From JADJPO01 sp963724535 (lineage in GTDB: Bacteria; Actinomycetota; Actinomycetes; Actinomycetales; Kineosporiaceae), in the NCBI GenBank assembly GCA_963724535.1, contig CAVRVD010000017.1:186001-250000 (forward strand): a stretch of DNA of 64,000 nucleotides, given 5' to 3'. This document shows positions 9,004-17,054 of this stretch, in pieces; positions within the stretch are counted from its first letter, which is position 1, and each line of letters begins with the position of its first letter. Both the position numbers and the translations under genes were made by a program. The notes beneath the pieces were generated by a model. It had not been told where the DNA came from. It searched no databases and worked only from the letters and a program-made list of their open reading frames with translations.

Positions 9004-10433
9004 GCCGTGCCCCCACCACCCTTCACATCGGTCCTGCGCGCTTCGACGCCGGTGAGCCTAGCGCCGTCCAGCGACTCGGCGAGGGCGCGACAGGCGATCT
9101 GGACCGCCTCCCAGGTCGGCGAGAACGGTGGGGCGTAGGACAGGTCGAGGTAGGCGACGTCGCCGACCGTCATCCGGGCGAACAGGGCAGTGGCGAGGGT
9201 GTCGATCCGCTTGGCCGTGCCGGCACCGCCGGCCAGCTGGCAGCCGAGCAGCCGTCCGTCCGCGGCATCCGCGAGGACCCACACACTCATCGGGGTGGCC
9301 TGAGGCATGTAGCCGCTGGCGGTCGTCGAGTCCAGGCGCTTGGTGACCACCTCGACGCCCAGCCGCTCCCGCGCCCAGGAGGGCATCAGCCCGGTCCGAC
9401 CCAGCTCCACCTCGCCGGCCCGGGTGACCGCGGTGCCGACAGCACCCGGGAAGCTCGCCGCGCCCCCGGCGATGTTCGTGCCGGCCACCCGCCCACACTT
9501 GTTGGCGTGCGTGCCGAGCGGGACGTAGAAGGGCGCGCCGAGCAGCAGGTCGTGGACGGCGGCGCAGTCCCCGGCCGCCCAGACTCCGTCGCCGATCCGT
9601 TGCTGCGCGTCGGGCACCAGCGCGCCGTGCACCTGCGGACCACCCACCGGCAGGCCCGCACCGATCGCGAGCTCGGCCCGGGGACGCACCCCGATCCCGA
9701 TCGCCACGACGTCGGCCGGGTACTCCTGGCCGCCGACGCACAGAGCGTGCGGCCGACCCTGCGCGTCGTTCTCGACACCCGACACCTCGACCCCGGTGAT
9801 CACCTGGACGCCGATAGCCTCCAGGCCGCGGCGGGCGGCCTCGGCGGTCCGCGGTTCCAGGGTGGCCGACATCAGCGCCTCGCCGCGGGTGACCAGAGTT
9901 GTACTCACCCCGCGGCGGGCGAACGCCTCGGCCGCCTCGACCCCGATGTAGCCGCCGCCGACCACCAGGGCGGTCCCGGGCCGCTCGGCCAGCAGCCACT
10001 GCCAGGTGGCCCCGTCGTCCAGGGTCTTGACCGGGTGCACGTGCCGATGTCCGACTGCCCACTCCGGCAGCACCGGCGCCGCGCCGGTGGCCAGCATCAG
10101 CTGGTCGAAGCCGACCACCGAGGTCGTCCCGTCGGCGGCCCGGACGTCGCAACGTCGCCCGGCGAGGTCGATGCCCACCGCTTCGTGCCCCATCCGCAGG
10201 TCGATGCCTGCCGCCCGGTGCTCGGCGGCCGTCCTGGCCACCAGCGCATCGGCCGAACCGACGTCCCCGGCCATCCAGTACGGGATGCCGCAGGCGCTGT
10301 AGGAGGTGTGTTGGCCGGTCTCGAGCACGACCACCTCGAGGGGTCGACCGCGGGCACGCGCGGTGCGCAACGCCTGATGCGCCGCGGACATCCCGGCAGC
10401 GTCCGCACCGATCACCAGCAACCGCTGCGACAT
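9000..10433 (-). CDS. FAD/NAD(P)-dependent oxidoreductase of the CoA-disulfide reductase group
   Basis: 477 residues. An FAD-binding GADAAGMSAA motif lies near residue 9; a single redox cysteine C48 sits in SACGIPYW, the arrangement of CoA-disulfide reductases and NADH oxidases/peroxidases. A second dinucleotide motif GGGYIGVEAAE lies near 157, and WAAGDCAAV closes the FAD domain near 289. A dimerisation domain fills the last 120 residues. It probably reduces a disulfide, persulfide or oxygen species with NAD(P)H. It is the first gene of the operon leading to the potassium channel, which is an unusual partner for this family. Confidence 0.85.
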   Translation of the reverse strand: MSQRLLVIGADAAGMSAAHQALRTARARGRPLEVVVLETGQHTSYSACGIPYWMAGDVGSADALVARTAAEHRAAGIDLRMGHEAVGIDLAGRRCDVRAADGTTSVVGFDQLMLATGAAPVLPEWAVGHRHVHPVKTLDDGATWQWLLAERPGTALVVGGGYIGVEAAEAFARRGVSTTLVTRGEALMSATLEPRTAEAARRGLEAIGVQVITGVEVSGVENDAQGRPHALCVGGQEYPADVVAIGIGVRPRAELAIGAGLPVGGPQVHGALVPDAQQRIGDGVWAAGDCAAVHDLLLGAPFYVPLGTHANKCGRVAGTNIAGGAASFPGAVGTAVTRAGEVELGRTGLMPSWARERLGVEVVTKRLDSTTASGYMPQATPMSVWVLADAADGRLLGCQLAGGAGTAKRIDTLATALFARMTVGDVAYLDLSYAPPFSPTWEAVQIACRALAESLDGARLTGVEARRTDVKGGGGTA

Positions 10434-10479
10434 CCTGGGAGCATCTCACGCGGCCCCGTCCGCATGGGGCGCGACAAGC

Positions 10480-11220
10480 TCAGGTGCGGGTCATCGACCG
10501 GCGCAGGTCCCCGTTCAGCTGGGAGATCACGTCGAGCGGGATCTCCTTGGGGCACGCCTGCGCGCATGCGCCGACGTTGGTACAGCCGCCGAACCCCTCG
10601 TGGTCGTGCTGGGTGATCATCTTGACCACTCGGCCATACCGCTCGGGCTGACCCTGCGGCAGCTCGCCGAGGTGGGTGACCTTGGCGCCCATGAACAGCA
10701 TCCCCGAGGCGTTCGGGCAGGCGGCCACGCACGCGCCGCAGCCGATGCAGACCGCGGCGTCGAAAGCCCGGTCGGCGTTCTTCTTGGGCACCGGCGCGGC
10801 GTGCGCCTCGGGGGCGGCACCGGTGTTCACCGAGATGAACCCGCCGGCCTGGATGATCCGGTCGAACGCGCTCCGGTCGACCACGAGGTCCTTGAGCACC
10901 GGGAAGGCCTCGGCCCGCCACGGCTCGATGGTGATCGTGTCGCCGTCGGAGAACGAGCGCATGTGCAGCTGGCAGGTGGTGGTGACCTCCGGGCCGTGGG
11001 CCTCGCCGTTGATCACCAGTCCGCACATGCCGCAGATTCCCTCACGACAATCGCTGTCGAAGGCGACCGGCTCTTCGCCGCGGGCCTGCAGGTGCTCGTT
11101 GAGGACGTCCAGCATCTCCAGGAACGACATGTCCGGAGAGACGTCGTCCAGGTCGTAGGTGACCAGGGAGCCCTGGGTCTGGGTACTGGGCTGGCGCCAG
11201 ATCCTGAGTGTGATCTTCAC
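10480..11220 (-). CDS. sdhB: Succinate dehydrogenase/fumarate reductase iron-sulfur subunit
   Basis: 246 residues. The N-terminal ferredoxin domain binds [2Fe-2S] through C58, C63, C66 and C83. The C-terminal domain carries CIGCGACVAACP (C158, C161, C164, C168) and a second group C213, C219, C223 for the [4Fe-4S] and [3Fe-4S] centres. The start is GTG at 11220, sharing GTGA with the stop of sdhA; a longer frame upstream lies inside sdhA and is not plausible. The subunit passes electrons from the flavoprotein to the membrane quinone site at the cytoplasmic face. Confidence 0.95.
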   Translation of the reverse strand: MKITLRIWRQPSTQTQGSLVTYDLDDVSPDMSFLEMLDVLNEHLQARGEEPVAFDSDCREGICGMCGLVINGEAHGPEVTTTCQLHMRSFSDGDTITIEPWRAEAFPVLKDLVVDRSAFDRIIQAGGFISVNTGAAPEAHAAPVPKKNADRAFDAAVCIGCGACVAACPNASGMLFMGAKVTHLGELPQGQPERYGRVVKMITQHDHEGFGGCTNVGACAQACPKEIPLDVISQLNGDLRRSMTRT

Positions 11221-13184
11221 TTGTAGCTCCGCTGCTTCATCTCGACGAACTCGTAGACCAGGTCTTCCTTGTGCAGCACGGGGGCATCGTCCTCGCCGCC
11301 CCACTCCCAGGCCGCGACGTAGGCGAACTCGTCGTCGTTGCGCAACGCCTCGCCGTCCTCGGTCTGCGACTCGGACCGGAAGTGGCCGCCGCAGGACTCC
11401 CTGCGGTGCAGGGCGTCGATACACATCAGCTCGCCGAGCTCGAGGAAGTCGGCGACCCGGCCGGCCTTCTCCAGGGACTGGTTGACCTGCTCATTGCCGC
11501 CGAGCACCCGCAGGTTCGTCCAGAACTCCTTGCGCAGCTCACGGATCCGCTCGATTGCCTTGATCAACCCGGGCTCGTTGCGCTCCATGCCGCAGTGGTC
11601 CCACATGATCTGGCCAAGCTCCTTGTGGAAGGAGTCGACCGTCCGGGTGCCGTTGCAGCTCAGGAAGTGGTTGATCCGCTGGCGCACCGACTCCCGGGCC
11701 TCGACCACCTCGGGCGCGTCGTCGTCCACGGCCGGGAACGGTCCGGCCGCCAGGTAGTCGCGGATCGTGTTGGGCAGCACGAAGTAGCCGTCGGCCAGAC
11801 CCTGCATCAGCGCCGAGGCGCCGAGCCGGTTGGCGCCGTGATCGGAGAAGTTCGCCTCGCCGATCACGAACAGCCCGGGGATGGAGGACTGCAGGTCGTA
11901 GTCCACCCACAGCCCGCCCATCACGTAGTGCACCGCGGGATAGATCCGCATCGGAGTGGCGTAGGGGTCCTCCCCGGTGATCCGGGCATACATGTCGAAC
12001 AGGTTGCCGTACTTGGCCTCGACGGCCGCCCGGCCCATCCGCTTGATCGCATCGGCGAAGTCCAGGTACACCCCCAGCCCGCCGGGGCCGACACCTTTGC
12101 CCGCGTCGCACTGGTACTTCGCGGCACGCGAGGCGATGTCGCGGGGAACCAGGTTGCCGAACGCGGGGTAGATCCGCTCCAGGTAGTAGTCGCGGTCCTG
12201 TTCGGGGATCTGGCGAGGGTCCTTGTCCTTGTCCGCGACGTCCTTGGGCACCCAGATCCGGCCGTCGTTGCGCAGCGACTCGCTCATCAGGGTCAGCTTG
12301 CTCTGGTGGTCACCGGAGACCGGGATGCACGTCGGGTGGATCTGGGTGTAGCAGGGGTTGCTGAAGTAGGCGCCCTTGCGATGCGCCCGCCAGGTCGCGG
12401 TGACGTTGCAGCCCATCGCGTTGGTGGACAAGTAGAACACGTTGCCGTAGCCGCCCGAGGCGAGCACCACGACGTCCGCGAGGTGGGTCTCGACCTCGCC
12501 GGAGACCATGTCGCGCACGATGATGCCGCGGGCCTGGCCGTCCACGACGATCAGCTCGAGCATCTCATGGCGGGGGTACATCTCCACGCTGCCCTCGGCG
12601 ATCTGCCGTTCCAGCGCCTGGTAGGCACCGATCAGCAGCTGCTGGCCGGTCTGGCCGCGCGCGTAGAAGGTGCGGGAGACCTGCACCCCGCCGAATGACC
12701 GGTTGTCCAGCAGCCCGCCGTACTCCCGGGCGAACGGGACCCCTTGGGCCACACACTGGTCGATGATCCTGGTGCTCACCTCGGCCAGCCGGTACACGTT
12801 CGACTCCCGGGAGCGGTAGTCCCCGCCCTTGACCGTGTCGTAGAACAACCGGAAGACCGAGTCGCCGTCCTCCTTGTAGTTCTTGGCGGCGTTGATGCCG
12901 CCCTGCGCGGCGATCGAGTGCGCCCGGCGCGGGGAGTCCTGGTAGCAGAAGGACTTCACGTGGTAACCGGCCTCGCCGAGGGTGGCGGCGGCCGAGGCAC
13001 CCGCCAGCCCCGTCCCGACGATGATCACCGACAGCTTGCGTCGGTTGGCCGGGTTCACCAGCTTCTCCTCGAAGCGGTGCGTGGACCAGCGGTCCTGGAT
13101 CGGGCCCAACGGAGCCCTGGTGTCCCGGACCGGAGCGCCCCCCTGGTAGTAGCCGTCGATCAGTGCGTGGTTGTCGTCGCTCAT
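11217..13184 (-). CDS. sdhA: Succinate dehydrogenase flavoprotein subunit
   Basis: 655 residues. The FAD-binding fold begins with GTGLAGASAAATLGE near 57; AHSIAAQGGINAA near 88 includes the histidine that usually carries covalent FAD. The active-site region HPTCIP and the C-terminal HFRSESQTEDGEALR part are as expected. The Arg/His-rich catalytic core and size fit the Bacillus/epsilon-type SdhA group rather than the shorter mitochondrial type. It oxidises succinate to fumarate. It lies 10 bases after sdhC and is coupled to sdhB, giving the order sdhC-sdhA-sdhB with no sdhD. Confidence 0.95.
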   Translation of the reverse strand: MSDDNHALIDGYYQGGAPVRDTRAPLGPIQDRWSTHRFEEKLVNPANRRKLSVIIVGTGLAGASAAATLGEAGYHVKSFCYQDSPRRAHSIAAQGGINAAKNYKEDGDSVFRLFYDTVKGGDYRSRESNVYRLAEVSTRIIDQCVAQGVPFAREYGGLLDNRSFGGVQVSRTFYARGQTGQQLLIGAYQALERQIAEGSVEMYPRHEMLELIVVDGQARGIIVRDMVSGEVETHLADVVVLASGGYGNVFYLSTNAMGCNVTATWRAHRKGAYFSNPCYTQIHPTCIPVSGDHQSKLTLMSESLRNDGRIWVPKDVADKDKDPRQIPEQDRDYYLERIYPAFGNLVPRDIASRAAKYQCDAGKGVGPGGLGVYLDFADAIKRMGRAAVEAKYGNLFDMYARITGEDPYATPMRIYPAVHYVMGGLWVDYDLQSSIPGLFVIGEANFSDHGANRLGASALMQGLADGYFVLPNTIRDYLAAGPFPAVDDDAPEVVEARESVRQRINHFLSCNGTRTVDSFHKELGQIMWDHCGMERNEPGLIKAIERIRELRKEFWTNLRVLGGNEQVNQSLEKAGRVADFLELGELMCIDALHRRESCGGHFRSESQTEDGEALRNDDEFAYVAAWEWGGEDDAPVLHKEDLVYEFVEMKQRSYK

Positions 13185-13194
13185 GGTCGCAGTC

Positions 13195-13914
13195 CTACTT
13201 CACGAGTCCGAACAGGATGGCCAGCGGCGGTAGCGCGAACCCCACCACGACCAGCGCGGCGATGAACACGCCCGCGGTCTTGGCGTTCTGCCGGGCCCGG
13301 GGCGAGGTGGTCCAGCCGAGGGTCTGGGACGCGCTCCACACACCATGGTGCAGGTGTAGTCCGAGGGCCGCCAGCGCGACCAGGTAGATCAGCACCACCC
13401 ACCACAGCTGGAAGCTGGCTACCACCAGTTGGTACGGGCTGTCGCCGATCTGCTCCTCACTGACCGCGGAGTTGAAGTTCACCTTGGCGATCGTGAACTG
13501 GATCAGGTGGAAGATGATGAAGGCGAACAGGGCGACCCCACCCCAGCGCATCCACTTCGCGCGCATCGCCACGGCCCCGGCCTGGCGCACGGCGTACCGG
13601 GTGCTGCGGGCCTGCCCGGCCTTGCTCCACAGGTAGAACGCCGAGTAGGCGTGCCCGACCAGGGCGAGGATCAACGCAGCACGGAACAACCACAGGAAGC
13701 CCGAGTAGGGCAGGATCGGCTCGCCCAGAGTGCGTAGGTGATGGGCGTAGGTGTCGAACGCCTCCTGCCCTCCGAAGATCTTGAGGTTGCCGTACATGTG
13801 GGCGAGCACGTAGAAGACGAACAACGCCCCGGTGACGGCCATGAGCATCTTCATGGCGACGGTGGTCCGTCGCGCGCTCGCGTCTGCGATGTTGAGTCTC
13901 TGCTGGGTGACCAC
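13195..13914 (-). CDS. sdhC: Succinate dehydrogenase cytochrome b558-type membrane anchor
   Basis: 239 residues with five predicted membrane helices. Histidines that could bind heme occur in the helices: H39 in VLAHMYGN, H88 in VGHAYSAF, H135 in FHLIQF, and the HLHH group near 187. This single five-helix anchor (TIGR02046-like) replaces the separate SdhC and SdhD of other organisms and usually carries two b hemes, with menaquinone as acceptor. Menaquinone use is inferred from the family, not read from the sequence. Confidence 0.93.
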   Translation of the reverse strand: MVTQQRLNIADASARRTTVAMKMLMAVTGALFVFYVLAHMYGNLKIFGGQEAFDTYAHHLRTLGEPILPYSGFLWLFRAALILALVGHAYSAFYLWSKAGQARSTRYAVRQAGAVAMRAKWMRWGGVALFAFIIFHLIQFTIAKVNFNSAVSEEQIGDSPYQLVVASFQLWWVVLIYLVALAALGLHLHHGVWSASQTLGWTTSPRARQNAKTAGVFIAALVVVGFALPPLAILFGLVK

Positions 13915-13960
13915 GGCCTCACCGTAGCGCCTGGGCCCGGCCCCGGTGAGGATGGGTACG

Positions 13961-14179
13961 TCACGTTCGACGAGGCGTCACATCGGCACGATCGTCGGTA
14001 CGCCCACCGCTCACCCGTCGCCCGCTCACCCGTCGGCGGCGACTGCCGCCGAGGGCGGCGAGCAGCCGCCCCAGCCGGACGGCCAGAGCGGGTGGCACCA
14101 CCGAGTCCGGCTCCTGAAGACCGGGTCTGGCCAGCGCGTCCGGGACCACCCGGACGACGGTGCCCACATTGCGAACCAT
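13961..14179 (-). CDS. Small basic protein upstream of sdhC, hypothetical
   Basis: A 72-residue frame that I do not recognise. It starts with ATG at 14179 after a strong ribosome site (GGAAGGAGACG, about 6 bases before the ATG). The first half is mildly hydrophobic (VGTVVRVV, ALAVRLGRLLAAL) and the second half is rich in Arg, Ser and Gly. The stop is 46 bases before the sdhC start on the same strand, so it could lead the sdh operon. The good ribosome site is the main support; the composition is not strongly coding, so it could also be a spurious or leader frame. Confidence 0.4.
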   Translation of the reverse strand: MVRNVGTVVRVVPDALARPGLQEPDSVVPPALAVRLGRLLAALGGSRRRRVSGRRVSGGRTDDRADVTPRRT

Positions 14180-14378
14180 GATCGTCTCCTTCCACGGGGT
14201 GCGCTCACGCAGCCATCCGGCGGGCCGGGCTGGCTGCGCGTGCTCTGACGGTGCGTGCACGCCACGGCGCGGCGAATCGATACCCGGCACCGCGCATCGC
14301 GACGGCTGGCGTCCTACCTACGGCTGACTCCGGTCGCATGGGGCCCGAGCGGGTGGCCCGGTGACTACCCTGGACCGG
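14180..14378. other. Non-coding stretch with hairpin
   Basis: Between the small basic frame and the sulfotransferase-like gene I see no convincing gene. It holds a 6-base inverted repeat, CAGCCA with TGGCTG, near 14210-14235, and the promoter of the plus-strand gene at its right end. Promoters for the sdh side must lie here too, but I cannot place a clear -35/-10 pair. Confidence 0.4.
14366..14371 (+). promoter_or_regulatory. Probable -10 element, leaderless start
   Basis: TACCCT lies 7 bases before the ATG at 14379. This spacing would place the transcript start at or next to the initiation codon, and it decides in favour of the ATG over the GTG at 14361, which would lie upstream of the -10 box. 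Confidence 0.45.
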
Positions 14379-15479
14379 ATGATGTGGCGTCGGTCGGGCC
14401 GGGACTCATCCCGCACACTCACCCTGCACGTCGGTACCCCCAAGTCGGCCACGACCTACCTGCAGGCGCTGCTGGGCTCCGCCCGCCGCGAGCTGATGGC
14501 ACGGCAGGTGCTCTACCCCGGCGCCGCCTACCTGCCCGCCGGTGGCCTCAACCACCAGCCGGCGGTCTACGCCCACGCCGGACCGGAGGTGCGCTGGATC
14601 AGCGACGCGGTGCGGACCCGCGGCGAGCGGCTGATGCCCAAGCTGGTGGCCGAGCTGCGCACACACCGCGGACCGGCTGTGCTGTCCGCCGAGGCGCTCG
14701 CCTCATTCTCCTGCGGCAGCGCAACATCGCTTCTGGACGCGCTGGGCTATCCCCGCGACCAGGTTCATGTCGTCGTCACCGCCCGGGACTTCGGCCGGCT
14801 GCTGGCCAGCGTCTGGCAGGAGAACGTCAAGAACGGCGCCATGACCACCATGGGCGACTACCTCGAGTCGGTGGCTGCCCTGCGCGGGGCCGGCGAAAGC
14901 CCCTTCTGGACGGCGTACGGCCTGCCCGAGCTGGTGGACCGGTGGGCCACGGTGGTCGGCCTGGACCACGTCAGCCTGGTCACGGTGCCACACGCCGCCC
15001 GTCGCGACGAGCTGTGGCCCAGGTTCTGCCACGCGATCGGCGTTCCCGATCTGCCCGAGCCGGCACCCCCGGCCGACTACCGGCGCAACAACGTCTCGTT
15101 GACCCCCTCCCAGATCGAGCTGCTTCGCGAGGTCAACACGATCCTGGAGTCGGAGGAGCTGACCCACCGCGACCGCCAGAAGCTACGGGAGCGGTTGCTC
15201 ACGGCGTGGATGTCCGCCCCCGGCCGCCAGGCCCGTCCACTCGAGCTCGGCGAAGCGTTGCTCGCCGACGTGCGGCGCTGGGCCGCCGAGGACGTCGCGA
15301 CGCTGCGGGAGCGCGCCGACACCGGGTTGCAGGTCCACGGGGACCTCGACGAGCTGCTGCCGGTCGCGGCCCCCCTCGGCTCCAGCGCCGGGGAGTCCCG
15401 GCCGCCGAGCGTCGCTGACACGGCGCACGACGTCCTGGCCCTTGTGCGTGATGGGGAGCCGGAGTCGGTCGGTCGGTGA
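14379..15479 (+). CDS. Sulfotransferase-like protein
   Basis: 366 residues. The N-terminal HVGTPKSATTYLQALL (near 18-33) matches the 5'-phosphosulfate loop of PAPS-dependent sulfotransferases, where K and the following Ser/Thr hold the phosphate. The next segments (VLSAEALAS; VHVVVTARDFGRLLAS, resembling the 3'-phosphate site with its Arg) fit actinobacterial members of this fold. The C-terminal 60 residues are Asp/Glu/Ala-rich and may be flexible. No partner gene for a sulfated product lies nearby, so the acceptor is unknown; some family members may not be active sulfotransferases. It is flanked by unrelated genes and seems monocistronic. Confidence 0.7.
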   Translation: MMWRRSGRDSSRTLTLHVGTPKSATTYLQALLGSARRELMARQVLYPGAAYLPAGGLNHQPAVYAHAGPEVRWISDAVRTRGERLMPKLVAELRTHRGPAVLSAEALASFSCGSATSLLDALGYPRDQVHVVVTARDFGRLLASVWQENVKNGAMTTMGDYLESVAALRGAGESPFWTAYGLPELVDRWATVVGLDHVSLVTVPHAARRDELWPRFCHAIGVPDLPEPAPPADYRRNNVSLTPSQIELLREVNTILESEELTHRDRQKLRERLLTAWMSAPGRQARPLELGEALLADVRRWAAEDVATLRERADTGLQVHGDLDELLPVAAPLGSSAGESRPPSVADTAHDVLALVRDGEPESVGR

Positions 15480-15558
15480 GCGGCACGTTCGGTGGCACCC
15501 ACAGTCCGGTGCCGCGGCGCGTCGCCGCGCGTCCAGAGGCGGGTCGGGCCAAGATCTG

Positions 15559-15578
15559 AGTTGCAGCGAGTAGCAACT
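15559..15578. promoter_or_regulatory. Inverted repeat upstream of an unknown gene
   Basis: AGTTGC at 15559-15564 and GCAACT at 15573-15578 are separated by 8 bases, about 40 bases before the ATG at 15618. Size and position fit an operator for a dimeric regulator. No regulator gene is adjacent that would obviously own it. Confidence 0.4.
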
Positions 15579-15617
15579 TAGCGACGGTATGTGACGACTC
15601 GACGAGGAGAGAACCAG

Positions 15618-17048
15618 ATGGACCTGGGACCTGACGACCCGGGCCAGACTGGGGCCCCGCCGCCACAGCGGCACGCTCCGAACCCTGCGGTGGGCGGTCC
15701 AGATCACGCCGACCTGCGAGCCGGCGACCCGCAGTACCCGCCCCGCAAGGACTCCGCCGGGGCGGCCGAGCTAGCCGACCGGCTGCGCTCCCAGGGTGTG
15801 GTCGTGGTGGCCGGCCAGGCCCTGGCCGGCTCCCGCCCGGAAGGGGTGGACCTGCTCGGCGCGCTGCCCGTCCTGGCCAGCGAGCTCGCCGCCGAGTGGC
15901 GCGACGCCGCGGACTGGCTGCCGATGCTCAGCCCGAACCGCCTGCAGCTGCGCTCGGCGGCCGCGGTACTCACGCATGCCGCGGTGACGGCCGAGGCCGA
16001 CGCCGTGGCCGCACCGGCGCTGGACCTGGCGGCGGTCGCCCGCGCCGCTGCGCTGCGTGCTGGGCTGCGCCCGCCGGAAGCCACCGACAGCGCCCACCCC
16101 GACTCCGGCCAGTCGACCGAGGCCACCGCCGCCCTGGACCGGACCTGGGCGGTGTTGTGCGATCTGCGCGCCCTACTCAGCGGCGGCCCGCTCGACAGCC
16201 GGTCCCTGAGCGTCGTCCCGAGTGCCGCCGTGGTCGCTCCGGAACAGGGCCGGGCCCTCGGCCCGGCGCTGCATCGCGCCGCGTGTGCCGGCGCGCTGGT
16301 CGGGCTGTTGGGGGCGTGGCTGCCCCCGAGCCGCCCGGACCCGGTCGCGACGGCGGATCAGATGCTGGAGGCGGTCAGCAGCTTGGCCCGGCGGCCCGAG
16401 GACCAGGCCTGGTGGGCCGCACTGGTGACCCTGGGCCGGGTGGCGGCATCCCTGTCCGTCGCTGCCCACTTCGCGGTCGCCCGCCACAGCGGTCCCGGGC
16501 CGGAGGCCGCCGCCCTGGTCGTCTCCGAACCCGCGTTGGCCGAGTTCGTGGACCAAGCCCTGGCCGCCGTCCGGGGCAGCAGCGACGGCGGGGCGGAACC
16601 CGTTACGCCGGCGACCGATCCACCGACCACCGACCGTCCGTCCATGCCGCCCCAGGCCTCCCCCTCCCAGCAGGCCCGGGCCGCTGCCGAGCGGGCGGCC
16701 GCCGAACGCCGGGCCACCCAGCAGGCGTTCATGGAACGGGCCCAGGCCACCCGCGCGGCGCGGGCCGCCCGCCCTGACGCCGCCTCCACCGCCGAGCCCG
16801 CCGTGCTTCGACCGGACGTCGTGGCCATGGCGCCGACCGGGCAGGGGCGGGCCGAGCCGGAACCCGAGCAGGAGGAGACCGGCCCGGGGACCTCCCCGCC
16901 GGACTCCTTGGGGCCGGACTCCTTGGGGCCGGACTCCTTGGGACCGGACCCCCTCGGACCGGACCCCCTCGGGGCAGGACCCCTCGAACCGACACAGGAG
17001 ATCGAGCTGCGACCGTGGGTCTGGGACACGCTGATGCGCCCCCGGTGA
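15618..17048 (+). CDS. Unknown Ala-rich protein with C-terminal pentapeptide repeats
   Basis: 476 residues, not recognised. No signal peptide or clear membrane helix. Residues about 45-300 are helical and Ala/Leu-rich, suggesting a folded alpha-helical domain. From about 330 on, the chain is low-complexity: an Ala/Arg/Gln-rich helix (RAAAERAAAERRATQQ) that could be a coiled coil, then five-residue repeats of the form (S/P)LGPD near 428-457, then a conserved-looking end (ELRPWVWDTLMRPR). I chose ATG 15618 because GAGGAGAG lies 5 to 7 bases upstream; an in-frame ATG at 15591 has no such site. Confidence 0.6.
   Translation: MDLGPDDPGQTGAPPPQRHAPNPAVGGPDHADLRAGDPQYPPRKDSAGAAELADRLRSQGVVVVAGQALAGSRPEGVDLLGALPVLASELAAEWRDAADWLPMLSPNRLQLRSAAAVLTHAAVTAEADAVAAPALDLAAVARAAALRAGLRPPEATDSAHPDSGQSTEATAALDRTWAVLCDLRALLSGGPLDSRSLSVVPSAAVVAPEQGRALGPALHRAACAGALVGLLGAWLPPSRPDPVATADQMLEAVSSLARRPEDQAWWAALVTLGRVAASLSVAAHFAVARHSGPGPEAAALVVSEPALAEFVDQALAAVRGSSDGGAEPVTPATDPPTTDRPSMPPQASPSQQARAAAERAAAERRATQQAFMERAQATRAARAARPDAASTAEPAVLRPDVVAMAPTGQGRAEPEPEQEETGPGTSPPDSLGPDSLGPDSLGPDPLGPDPLGAGPLEPTQEIELRPWVWDTLMRPR
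16901..16990 (+). repeat. 15-base tandem repeats inside a coding region
   Basis: Six consecutive 15-base units: 16901-16915 and 16916-16930 are identical (GGACTCCTTGGGGCC), 16931-16945 differs by one base, and 16946-16990 are three diverged units. They keep the frame and encode the Ser/Pro-Leu-Gly-Pro-Asp repeats of the unknown protein. Identity of the first copies indicates recent slippage or duplication. Confidence 0.85.
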
Positions 17049-17054
17049 GCCGGC

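Noticed and set aside
11221..11424. An N-terminal extension of SdhB into sdhA.
   Set aside because: The added residues are Arg-rich shadow sequence; the GTGA junction at 11217-11220 gives a normal-length protein.
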